A DNA stretch of 64,000 nucleotides from Candidatus Eisenbergiella stercoravium (GTDB lineage: Bacteria > Bacillota > Clostridia > Lachnospirales > Lachnospiraceae), in contig DXHY01000027.1 in NCBI GenBank assembly GCA_019113175.1, forward strand, positions 1 to 64,000. The letters are read 5' to 3'. The notes below the pieces were generated by a model. It saw only the letters and a program-made list of their open reading frames with translations, was not told where the DNA came from and did not search any database. A program made the translations under genes and the position numbers. Positions 35,706 through 42,891 of this stretch are shown here, piece by piece; within the stretch, counting starts at the first letter, position 1; every line of letters starts with the position of its first letter.

Positions 35706-36416
35706 TTATGCGGCAGGATATGCAATCATTGCATATGCACCCAGCCCCGCTGTTGTCTGGAAGGTTACAGTTGCGGAATCCCCATCCAGATCCGGAAGAA
35801 TCTCAATGGTTCCGCCAGGACGAACGCTGATCATCGCATACGCATAACCCTCTCTCACCTGATTCCGGGGAATGCTGAAGATCATGGTAATCTCTCTTCC
35901 ATTCTGTGCCAGAAGAGTAAACTCTCCGTTTTCCAGACTTCCGATTTCCATGTTTACCGCACCGATCACAGTGCCTCCAACTGCATCCGCCGTTGCTTCA
36001 ATGCTCGTCATTGCAGCAGGGGTATTTGTTTCGGAAATATCATAAATTCTGATATAGGGCTGTGCGGAAGAAGCCACACCGTACGCCGCAGCAAGAGTAT
36101 CCTTATCTGTGCCGACAACGGTTCCCTCAAATGTCTCAGACATATACGCCCCTCTTAAAGTTGTTGTCCGATATTCTCCTCCGGTTCTTACCATACTGGT
36201 GGAAGGGATTTCAACCACTTCCTCTTCTCTGTTTCCTCCCTCATCAGAAGCTCCTTCACTCTCTCCCGATTCAGCCGCAGGCGCACCCGTATTTCCCGAT
36301 ACGGACGGTCTGTTTCCGGATACAGTTTCGGCGCTTACCCCTACTACGGGGGCCATGACCAGGCTCAGAGCCAGAGCTGCAGTCAACACCTTTTTCACAA
36401 ATTTGCTCTTAATCAT
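35706..36416 (-). CDS. Secreted protein of unknown function
   Basis: 236 residues. A clear signal peptide (KKVLTAALALSLVMAPVVGVSA-E), then a low-complexity acidic Ser/Gly/Glu linker (about 30-70) and a beta-rich domain (SETFEGTVVGTDKDTLAAAYGV ... GAYAMIAYPAA). I do not recognise the domain. No cell-wall sorting motif is visible. It is divergent from an XRE regulator across an AT-rich region with phased repeats, which may control it, and lies upstream of the SH3-like gene. Confidence 0.7.
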   Translation of the reverse strand: MIKSKFVKKVLTAALALSLVMAPVVGVSAETVSGNRPSVSGNTGAPAAESGESEGASDEGGNREEEVVEIPSTSMVRTGGEYRTTTLRGAYMSETFEGTVVGTDKDTLAAAYGVASSAQPYIRIYDISETNTPAAMTSIEATADAVGGTVIGAVNMEIGSLENGEFTLLAQNGREITMIFSIPRNQVREGYAYAMISVRPGGTIEILPDLDGDSATVTFQTTAGLGAYAMIAYPAA

Positions 36417-36488
36417 TGCAGATTCCTCCTTGCTCCTAAAGCATTTGTTTTTTTATATTCAATCGGCAACAGCTTCCGAAAGAATATT

Positions 36489-36769
36489 TATAGTATATTT
36501 TTTAAATCTTTTTGTGCCTATAGTATATATTTCTATCAAAATAATGTCAAGTTTTCTCCGGAATATATCCATAAAAAAGGAAAATCTACAGTTAACTGAA
36601 ACAACAAAAATGACTCTTTTCACAGTTTCCCTATTCCCTTTTCATCCTTACCTTCTTTACTTTGATACTATTAATATTATCATTTATTACTATAATATTT
36701 ATAGTCATTATATATTCTTAAATAAAGCCGATAGTATATTGAAATAAACAATCCGTATTTATAGTGTAT
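36489..36769. repeat. AT-rich intergenic region with phased TATAGTAT-like words
   Basis: Within 446 gene-free bases (36417-36862) the word TATAGTATAT or close variants starts at 36489 and 36519 (30 bp apart) and at 36700, 36730 and 36760 (30 bp apart each). The 30-bp step is close to three helical turns, as expected for a protein binding one face of DNA. The neighbour at 36863 encodes an XRE repressor-like protein. The promoters of both divergent genes probably lie here, but I could not assign a clean -35/-10 pair. No DnaA boxes were seen. Confidence 0.6.
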
Positions 36770-36862
36770 ATTTATGGTAAATTTTTCCTTATAAATATAC
36801 TGTTGATTTAAAAACAATGAAGGGAAGGGACCGTTTCCAAAGCAGAGGGAGTCAATCAAAAT

Positions 36863-37201
36863 ATGGAAGATATCAGCAAAATTATCGGCCGCAGAATACG
36901 GGGTTTTCGCAAGCAGAAGAAGCTGAGCCAGGAGGCTCTCGCTGAGAAATGTGATCTGCACCCTACCTACATCGGGCAGCTGGAACGGGGAGAGAAAAAC
37001 CCTACCGTAGAAAGCGTTATGAAAATTGCAATCGGACTCGGAATCCCTATTGAGCAGCTTTTTTCCAATATTTCCTGTTCCGAACAGGAAATTGAAAATT
37101 ATATTCCCGACAGGATTTCCTATCTCCTGTCCGATCTTCAACCGCAGGAGCAGCAGATCATATACGATCTCATTCTCACGGCACTGAAGCTGAAAGGATA
37201 A
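36863..37201 (+). CDS. XRE-family HTH regulator (SinR-like)
   Basis: 112 residues. The HTH spans about 8-62 (IIGRRIRGFRKQKKLSQEALAEKCDLHPTYIGQLERGEKNPTVESVMKIAIGLGIPIEQLF), followed by an acidic C-terminal segment (SCSEQEIENYIPDRISYLLSDLQPQEQQIIYDLILTALKLKG) that may mediate oligomerisation. It is divergent from the secreted-protein gene across the phased AT-rich repeats, so it is a candidate repressor of that gene and of itself. A strong terminator follows. Confidence 0.88.
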   Translation: MEDISKIIGRRIRGFRKQKKLSQEALAEKCDLHPTYIGQLERGEKNPTVESVMKIAIGLGIPIEQLFSNISCSEQEIENYIPDRISYLLSDLQPQEQQIIYDLILTALKLKG

Positions 37202-37208
37202 AAACAAT

Positions 37209-37254
37209 CCCCGCCATACCGGTTATCTTCCGATATGGCGGGGTTATTTTTATC
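37209..37254 (+). terminator. Terminator after the XRE gene
   Basis: CCCCGCCATA, loop, TATGGCGGGG (10-bp perfect stem, 37209-37243) followed by TTATTTTTAT. Convergent with the isomerase gene. Confidence 0.88.
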
Positions 37255-37282
37255 TTATATGCAGACAGAGAATACTCTTTTT

Positions 37283-38764
37283 TCAGGCAAACGGATTCTC
37301 AGAAGGATACAGCATGCCCTTCGGCTGGTTGAAGTTGATCTCATCCAGCTCTACGCCGATGTACTTAAACACCTCGTACAGGGCCTTTCCATAATGACCG
37401 AAGGCCACCGCACCGTGATGAGGATAGTTCTTCTCAATTAGCACATGACGGTAGAAGCGTCCCATCTCCGGAATGGCGAAAATGCCGATGCCGCCGAAGG
37501 AACGGGTTGCAACCGGAAGCACCTCGCCCTGTGCGATGTAGGCACGCAGCCTGTTGTCAGACGTGCTCTGCAGGCGGTAGAAGGTGATGGGTCCGGGAAT
37601 GATGTCTCCCTCCAGGGTACCCTGGGTCACTTCCTCAGGCAGACTTCTCGCCATGATGAACTGATACTTCATCTCACAGAATGAAAGCTTGCTGGACGGA
37701 GTATTGCCGCAGTGGAAGCCCATGAAGGTATCCTTCTGGGTGTAGTTATATTTTCCGGCAATTTCAGACTGATACATGTCAGCAGGGACGGTGTTGTTAA
37801 TATCAAGCAGGGTCACTGCATCCTGGCTGATGACGGTTCCGATGAATTCGCTCAGCGCACCGTAAATATCCACCTCACATGAAACAGGGATGCCCCGTTT
37901 GGTCAGACGGCTGTTCACATAGCAGGGCACGCAGCCAAACTGGGTCTGAAATGCGGGCCAGCATTTTCCGGCAACAACTACATGCTCCCTGCTGCCCTTA
38001 TGCTCCTCGATCCAGTCGAGCAGGGTAAGCTCATACTGAGCCAGTCTTGAAAGGATTTCCGGCTTCTTGTTTCCGGCGCCAAGTTCCGCTTCCATATCCG
38101 CAACCACGGAAGGAATTCTCTCATCTCCCGCATGGTTATTGAAGGCCTCAAACAGATCCAGCTCGGAATTCTCCTCGATTTCAACCCCCAGATTGTAAAG
38201 CTGCTTGATGGGCGCGTTGCAGGCCATGAAGTCTCTGGGACGGGGACCGAAGGAAATGATTTTCAGGCTGTGCAGACCGATGACCGCTCTGGCAACAGGT
38301 GCAAAATCCGCGATCATATCTGCGCATTCCTCCGCCGTTCCCACGGGATATTCCGGAATATAAGCCTTCAGATTTCTCAGCTTCAGGTTATAGCTTGCGT
38401 TCAGCACGCCGCAGTAGGCATCTCCTCTTCCGCCTACCAGGTTGTCTCCGGTCTCCTCCGCCGCGGCAACCACCATGGCAGGTCCGTCAAATTCCTTGAT
38501 CAGCAGGGTTTCCGGCGTCTCAGGTCCGAAGTTTCCGAGGTAAACCACGATCGCATTGCAGCCCGCAGCCTTCACATCCGCAAGGGCCTTTCTCATATCG
38601 ATTTCATTTTCGATGCAGACAGGGCACTCATACAGTCCCTCTCCATACTTCTTCGTATAAGCGGCGACTACGGCTTTTCTTCTGGATACGGACAGATCCA
38701 TGGGGAAGCAGTCGCGGCTTACCGCAACAATGGCAATTTTTTCTTTCGGCATGTTGTTCATCAT
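37283..38764 (-). CDS. L-fucose/L-arabinose isomerase-family protein
   Basis: 493 residues, cytoplasmic. The overall sequence (IAIVAVSRDCFPMDLS, CNAIVVYLGNFGPETPE, GPRPRDFMACNAPIKQLYNLGVEIEENSELDLFEAF, FMGFHCGNTPSSKL, HHGAVAFGHYGKALYEVFKYIGV) fits the FucI-like COG2407 aldose-ketose isomerases. The sugar cannot be fixed from sequence. It is the third gene of a xylulokinase-DUF4867-isomerase set, so it probably yields a ketose that the kinase phosphorylates. AGGAAG precedes the start, and a GC hairpin (38779-38794) precedes that. Confidence 0.85.
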   Translation of the reverse strand: MMNNMPKEKIAIVAVSRDCFPMDLSVSRRKAVVAAYTKKYGEGLYECPVCIENEIDMRKALADVKAAGCNAIVVYLGNFGPETPETLLIKEFDGPAMVVAAAEETGDNLVGGRGDAYCGVLNASYNLKLRNLKAYIPEYPVGTAEECADMIADFAPVARAVIGLHSLKIISFGPRPRDFMACNAPIKQLYNLGVEIEENSELDLFEAFNNHAGDERIPSVVADMEAELGAGNKKPEILSRLAQYELTLLDWIEEHKGSREHVVVAGKCWPAFQTQFGCVPCYVNSRLTKRGIPVSCEVDIYGALSEFIGTVISQDAVTLLDINNTVPADMYQSEIAGKYNYTQKDTFMGFHCGNTPSSKLSFCEMKYQFIMARSLPEEVTQGTLEGDIIPGPITFYRLQSTSDNRLRAYIAQGEVLPVATRSFGGIGIFAIPEMGRFYRHVLIEKNYPHHGAVAFGHYGKALYEVFKYIGVELDEINFNQPKGMLYPSENPFA

Positions 38765-38888
38765 TTTTCTTCCTTTCCGCGGCCCTGCGGCCGCCTTTTC
38801 AATATGGGAACAGCCTGCGGAATGCAGGCGTTCGTCCGGTTCTCTCCGCCAGAAGGCTTCTGTTGTCTGCCGGCGGTCGTTGAAAAAC

Positions 38889-39521
38889 TCAGCGCTCCAG
38901 ATCCTTCACACAGAGGTTGGTGCCCTTCAGGCCCAGGTGGGTTCCTTCGGGAAGGCCTCCCTCCGGATGGCCGATCAGCCATTTGTTCTTCGCGGTCAGC
39001 AGCCTGTCCTCTCCTCCTGCATAATGATTCTCGTCCAGTGTCTGGTTGGTTCCGTCCGGGAGTATGATCGCGCAGCGGAAGCCTTCCTCAGAAGCATTGC
39101 AGGGCGCATAATGCAGGCTGGTGGCATACAGCTCCACACCGACACCGGCGGGCAGAAGAAACGCCTCCACCTTTGCGGTATCATAGGTATCTCCTTCTTC
39201 GATATCCTGCTGGCAGCCCAGAAGCAGGATCAGATCATTTGCCGCCACATCAATCTCTGAAGTTCTGTGGTATTCCAGCGCGTTCAGATATTCATTGTTT
39301 CCGTTGCAGTAGCCGATCTGAATGGGCATCTCCCCATAGGTCACATCCTGCAGCGCCTGATAAACCGGAAGCGCTTCCAGCGACTCCACGCTGGGCTCAT
39401 ATACCACCTCCTGCGTGCATGGTGTCTTCTTCAGTTCCTCCACCAACGCTGAAAAATCCACGTTTTCCACAATTTTTCCGTACTTTTTAAAAGCCGGATC
39501 CGTTACCTTCTGCAGTTTCAT
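38889..39521 (-). CDS. DUF4867-family protein
   Basis: 210 residues, no membrane segment. It opens MKLQKVTDPAFKKYGKIVENVDFSALVEEL and contains HYAPCNASEEGFRCAIILPDGTNQTLDENHYAGGEDRLLTAKNKWLIGHPEG, which looks like a cupin-like beta-rich fold with several His and Glu that could bind metal. I recall DUF4867 as repeatedly found beside this isomerase type and a FGGY kinase, suggesting an epimerase, mutarotase or isomerase helper; that role is inference. GAGG precedes the start and two hairpin repeats lie upstream. Confidence 0.75.
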   Translation of the reverse strand: MKLQKVTDPAFKKYGKIVENVDFSALVEELKKTPCTQEVVYEPSVESLEALPVYQALQDVTYGEMPIQIGYCNGNNEYLNALEYHRTSEIDVAANDLILLLGCQQDIEEGDTYDTAKVEAFLLPAGVGVELYATSLHYAPCNASEEGFRCAIILPDGTNQTLDENHYAGGEDRLLTAKNKWLIGHPEGGLPEGTHLGLKGTNLCVKDLER

Positions 39522-39537
39522 TCTTACCTCTTTTCCC

Positions 39538-39623
39538 GCCGCCGTCAGGCGGCATTTTTATCCAGGCACAGACCGCGCCCGTGCCATTCTTTTTCTCTGC
39601 CGCCGTCAGACGACATTTTTATC
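39538..39623 (-). repeat. Direct repeat pair of GC hairpins upstream of the DUF4867 gene
   Basis: Two 25-nt units beginning GCCGCCGTCA and ending ATTTTTATC, at 39538-39562 and 39599-39623, differ at two positions. Each forms a small hairpin, and both differences keep pairing on the gene strand as G-U. Between them lies GGCAC ... GTGCC (39566-39585). The unit nearer the gene precedes the ribosome site. Confidence 0.65.
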
Positions 39624-39659
39624 TCACTCAATAACAGCAGCGCCGTCTTTCGCCTTTCC

Positions 39660-41132
39660 TTAAAACACAAGCTCGTCAAACAGCTGTCTGCATGCAGGAT
39701 AAATCTGCCTAAACTGCTGATATCTGGCTTCATACTTTGCGGCAAGGGACGCATCCGGCATTTCCACACCTGCCGGCCTCACCAGCTTTTCCGCCGCTTC
39801 TTCCACGCTGGCAAACGCACCGCAGCCCACCGCTGCCAGGATCGCACCGCCAAGTCCCGGTCCTTCCTCGCTTTCGATCTGCTCCACCGGAATATTCAGA
39901 ACGTTCGCCATGATTTTTCTCCAGAGCGGGCTCTTCGCCCCGCCGCCGCAGATCCGGGTTTTCTCAATCCGAAGCCCCAGGGATTTCGCCACCTCGAAGG
40001 AATCCCGCAGAGCGAATGCCACGCCCTCCAGCACCGCCTGAGTCATATCCGCCCGCGCAGTATCCATGGTCATGCCGATGAAGGTTCCTCTCGCGTTTGG
40101 ATTGTTATGCGGAGAACGCTCCCCCATCAGATAAGGAAGGAAAAATACCCGGTTCTCTCCCAGATCTCTGATGGCTGCCTGCTCCGCCCCATAATCGGAG
40201 GTTCCCAGGATATCGTCCATCCACCACTTGTTGCAGGAGGCGGCACTGAGCATACAGCCCATCAGATGCCACTTTCCATCCGCATGCGCAAAAGCATGCA
40301 GGGCATTATTTTCATCCACGCAGAAATGCTCTGAGGAAATGAAAATCGTTCCGCTGGTTCCCAGGGAAATATTGCATTTTCCCTCTCCGACGGTTCCCGT
40401 GCCGACGGCAGCTGCCGCATTGTCTCCTGCGCCTGCGATCACTTTCACATTTTCCGGAAGCTCCAGCTCCTGCGCCACCTGAGGCAGCAGCGTTCCAACC
40501 ACCTCGTAGCTCTCATACACCTTCGCCAGCTGATCCTCACGCACGCCGCAGATCTCACACATCTCCTTCGACCAGCAGCGATTTTTCACATCAAAAAGGA
40601 GCATCCCCGAAGCGTCGGACACATCGGTACAATGCACACCGGAAAGCCGGTAGGCCAGATAGTCCTTCGGCAGCATGATCTTCGAAATCGCCGCAAAATG
40701 CTCCGGCTCATGCTTCTTCACCCACAAAATCTTCGGTGCGGTAAATCCCGCGAACGCGATATTCCCCGTGTATTCGGAAAGTTTCTCCTTTCCGATCACC
40801 TGATTCAGATAATCCGTCTCCTCTCCGGTCCTCCCGTCATTCCACAGAATGGCCGGACGAATCACCTGGTCATCCTTATCCAGAATCACCAGACCGTGCA
40901 TCTGCCCTCCAAAACTGATGCCCTCCACCTTCGACCGGTCACAGTCCGCAAGCAGTTCCTTCAGTCCTGCCATCGTCTGCTCATACCAGTCCTCCGGCCG
41001 CTGCTCCGACCAGCCCGGCTGAGGGAAAAACAGAGGATATTCCTTCGATACCACCCGGTGAATGGTTCCCCTCTCATCCATCAGAAGCAGCTTAACCGCC
41101 GAGGTTCCAAGATCCACTCCTATGTACAGCAT
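39660..41132 (-). CDS. xylB: Xylulokinase (FGGY family)
   Basis: 490 residues. Phosphorylates D-xylulose or a related ketose. N-terminal GVDLGTSAVKLLLMDE phosphate loop, GISFGGQMHGLVILD (the GQMHG motif of XylB), PAILWNDGRT, GAGDNAAAAVGTG, NISLGTSGTIF and ICGGGAKSPLW are all present. GGGAGG precedes the start. First gene of a three-gene operon with its own promoter; a LacI-type gene is divergent. Confidence 0.93.
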   Translation of the reverse strand: MLYIGVDLGTSAVKLLLMDERGTIHRVVSKEYPLFFPQPGWSEQRPEDWYEQTMAGLKELLADCDRSKVEGISFGGQMHGLVILDKDDQVIRPAILWNDGRTGEETDYLNQVIGKEKLSEYTGNIAFAGFTAPKILWVKKHEPEHFAAISKIMLPKDYLAYRLSGVHCTDVSDASGMLLFDVKNRCWSKEMCEICGVREDQLAKVYESYEVVGTLLPQVAQELELPENVKVIAGAGDNAAAAVGTGTVGEGKCNISLGTSGTIFISSEHFCVDENNALHAFAHADGKWHLMGCMLSAASCNKWWMDDILGTSDYGAEQAAIRDLGENRVFFLPYLMGERSPHNNPNARGTFIGMTMDTARADMTQAVLEGVAFALRDSFEVAKSLGLRIEKTRICGGGAKSPLWRKIMANVLNIPVEQIESEEGPGLGGAILAAVGCGAFASVEEAAEKLVRPAGVEMPDASLAAKYEARYQQFRQIYPACRQLFDELVF

Positions 41133-41179
41133 GGCGTACCTCCCTTCGTTTCCACTTCTCTGTCATGTTGCATCGTGCC

Positions 41180-41224
41180 CGTGCACGTTACCCTTATCAT
41201 AATTGATTTTCATTAAAAAATCAA
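41180..41224 (-). promoter_or_regulatory. xylB operon promoter with palindromic operator candidate
   Basis: On the minus strand TTGATT (41219-41224), 17-nt spacer, TATGAT (41196-41201); just downstream lies the palindrome CGTGCACG (41180-41187), positioned to block initiation. A LacI-family protein is encoded divergently, so this is a plausible operator. The remainder of 41225-41363 is AT-rich and shows nothing else. Confidence 0.65.
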
Positions 41225-41363
41225 TCCGCTTTTACATTTTCCCGAATATTCTATTTTTTACAATATTTCAGCGCTTTTCTTGATTTTTATTTCCTTTTTT
41301 ACAATCCGTTTCCGGTTTTCCGCAGCTGTAAAGTGCCCGGACACATCTGAAGGCGGTTTCAAA

Positions 41364-41392
41364 TTGACTTTACGTCCTGTTTATGCTACGGT
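41364..41392 (+). promoter_or_regulatory. lacI-type gene promoter
   Basis: TTGACT (41364-41369), 17-nt spacer, TACGGT (41387-41392), about 60 nt before the TTG start. Confidence 0.55.
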
Positions 41393-41454
41393 AGACAAAA
41401 GGCTGTTCTTTCTTCAGAAAGGTTCAGGCAGACAGGGAAACGGGAGGTGTGGGA

Positions 41455-42471
41455 TTGGCTACCATAAAAGAAATTGCAGAACTGGCAGGTGTCTCCAGAG
41501 GGACTGTGGACCGCGTTCTCAACAACCGGGGAGCGGTCAGCGAACAGACTGCCCGCAAGGTGCTGGACATCGCCAAGGCGCTTCAATACCGCCCTAACCG
41601 GGCCGGCATCGTTCTCGCCGCCCAGAAGCGGAATCTGAAAATCGGCGTCATCCTCTTCGACAATGGCAATCCTTTCTTCGACGAGGTTCTTTCAGGCGTG
41701 CAGAAAAAAGCGCGGGAGCTTGAAGAGTACAACTGCTGCGTCTCCATCTCCCGCGTCGGCTTCGATCTTAACGCCCAGATTGCCGCCATGGAGGGAATGG
41801 CAGCTGAAGGCGCATCCGGCCTCATCCTCACCCCCTGCAATGAGCCTGCCGTCCGCGATAAAATCAACGAACTGGCCGCCAGAGGCATCCCTGTCATCAC
41901 CACCAATACTGACATTGAAAATTCCGCCCGTCTGGCATATGTGGGCTGCGACTTCTACCGTTCCGGCCAGACTGCCGCCGGCCTCATGCATCTGATCGGG
42001 AAGTCCCCCATCCGCGCCGGCATCATCACCGGCTCCTCCCGCGTTCTCTGCCATACCGACCGGATCGCGGGCTTTCAGGACCGGATCCGGTCCCACTATC
42101 CCGACATCCGCATTCTGGACACCCGCGAGAACAGCGACGACGAATTTGAGAGCTATTCAAACACCCTCGCCATGCTTCAGGAGCATCCCGATCTCAACGC
42201 CCTTTATTTCGCTGCCGGCGGTGTTTACGGCGGCTGCCGCGCTATCCTGGCTTCCGGACGCACAGACATCACCGTCATCTCCTGTGACAAAGTTCCCACC
42301 ACCAGGGAAATGCTCTTAAACGGCGTCATCGATGCCACCATCTGCCAGCAGCCTTCCATCCAGGGAAGCCTCCCCCTGGAGCTTCTCTTCACCTACCTCG
42401 CCACCGGCCAGAAACCCGCCCACGAATACAACTACACCACAGTGGATATCAGAATACGGGAAAATGTCTAA
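41455..42471 (+). CDS. LacI-family transcriptional regulator
   Basis: 338 residues. N-terminal HTH ATIKEIAELAGVSRGTVDRVLNNRG, hinge, then a periplasmic-binding-protein-like sugar domain (KIGVILFDNGNPFFDEVLSGVQKKA, GLILTPCNEPAVRDKI, CDKVPTTREMLLNGVIDATICQQP). TTG 41455 is chosen because GGGAGG lies 7 nt upstream and the protein then begins with the usual ATIKEIA; GTG 41449 is too close to that site. Divergent from the xylB operon and likely its regulator, sensing a sugar or sugar phosphate. Confidence 0.9.
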   Translation: MATIKEIAELAGVSRGTVDRVLNNRGAVSEQTARKVLDIAKALQYRPNRAGIVLAAQKRNLKIGVILFDNGNPFFDEVLSGVQKKARELEEYNCCVSISRVGFDLNAQIAAMEGMAAEGASGLILTPCNEPAVRDKINELAARGIPVITTNTDIENSARLAYVGCDFYRSGQTAAGLMHLIGKSPIRAGIITGSSRVLCHTDRIAGFQDRIRSHYPDIRILDTRENSDDEFESYSNTLAMLQEHPDLNALYFAAGGVYGGCRAILASGRTDITVISCDKVPTTREMLLNGVIDATICQQPSIQGSLPLELLFTYLATGQKPAHEYNYTTVDIRIRENV

Positions 42472-42484
42472 CTATGAGCCATGC

Positions 42485-42593
42485 GTCGATTCAGCCGGAG
42501 CCACTGAATCAAGCTTGCTTGATGAAGCGGCTCTGACTGAATCGACATACGGCGACAGCCGCAGCCTGAAGATGCGCCAGCAGCTTCAGGCTG
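42485..42593 (+). repeat. Nested stem-loop element after the lacI-type gene
   Basis: GTCGATTCAG/CTGAATCGAC (42485-42494 with 42537-42546) encloses GAGCC/GGCTC and ATCAAGC/GCTTGAT; then CAGCCTGAAG/CTTCAGGCTG (42562-42593). An ORF beginning ATGTCTAAC at 42464 overlaps the lacI stop and runs through the element, the terminator and the nirA promoter to 42895; I regard it as probably not a gene. Confidence 0.6.
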
Positions 42594-42625
42594 GCATGGC
42601 GGCCCTCGTGCGGACAACACCCGAC

Positions 42626-42657
42626 GTGAGCCTGCTGCTACTGCTCACTCTTTTTTC
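42626..42657 (+). terminator. Terminator of the lacI-type gene
   Basis: GTGAGC, 11-nt loop, GCTCAC followed by TCTTTTTT. Confidence 0.75.
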
Positions 42658-42676
42658 CCATAATTTCAAGAAATCC

Positions 42677-42705
42677 TTGCATATATCTCTCTTATCGCGT
42701 ATTAT
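42677..42705 (+). promoter_or_regulatory. Promoter of the siroheme reductase gene
   Basis: TTGCAT (42677-42682), 17-nt spacer, TATTAT (42700-42705). It gives a leader of about 180 nt before the start codon. Confidence 0.7.
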
Positions 42706-42711
42706 GAAAGT

Positions 42712-42891
42712 AATCATCCGGGCCATAAAGGCCCGTTTTCTTTCTCAGGTGACAAACGGGCAGACGCACATAAGCTTCCCGAACGACCTGCCTTCCAGAG
42801 GAAGGCTTCACCTTTCATACACAGAGGTCTGCGTCCGCGCGGCGCCCGCAGCTTCTGAACAATATAAAAGCCGCGCAGAAATGAGGGAAAA
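42712..42891 (+). ncRNA. Structured leader of the siroheme reductase gene, candidate regulatory RNA
   Basis: It opens with CGGGCC-ATAAA-GGCCCG followed by TTTTCTTT, an early terminator-like hairpin within the first 30 nt. Further on lie AGGTGA ... TCACCT enclosing CCTTCC-AGA-GGAAGG, and a long-range AGACGCA ... TGCGTC pairing. No match to a named riboswitch was recognised. Confidence 0.45.

Noticed and set aside
36417-36862. AT-rich region as a replication origin
   Set aside because: No DnaA-box cluster (TTATCCACA-like) was seen, and no dnaA, dnaN or rep gene is nearby.
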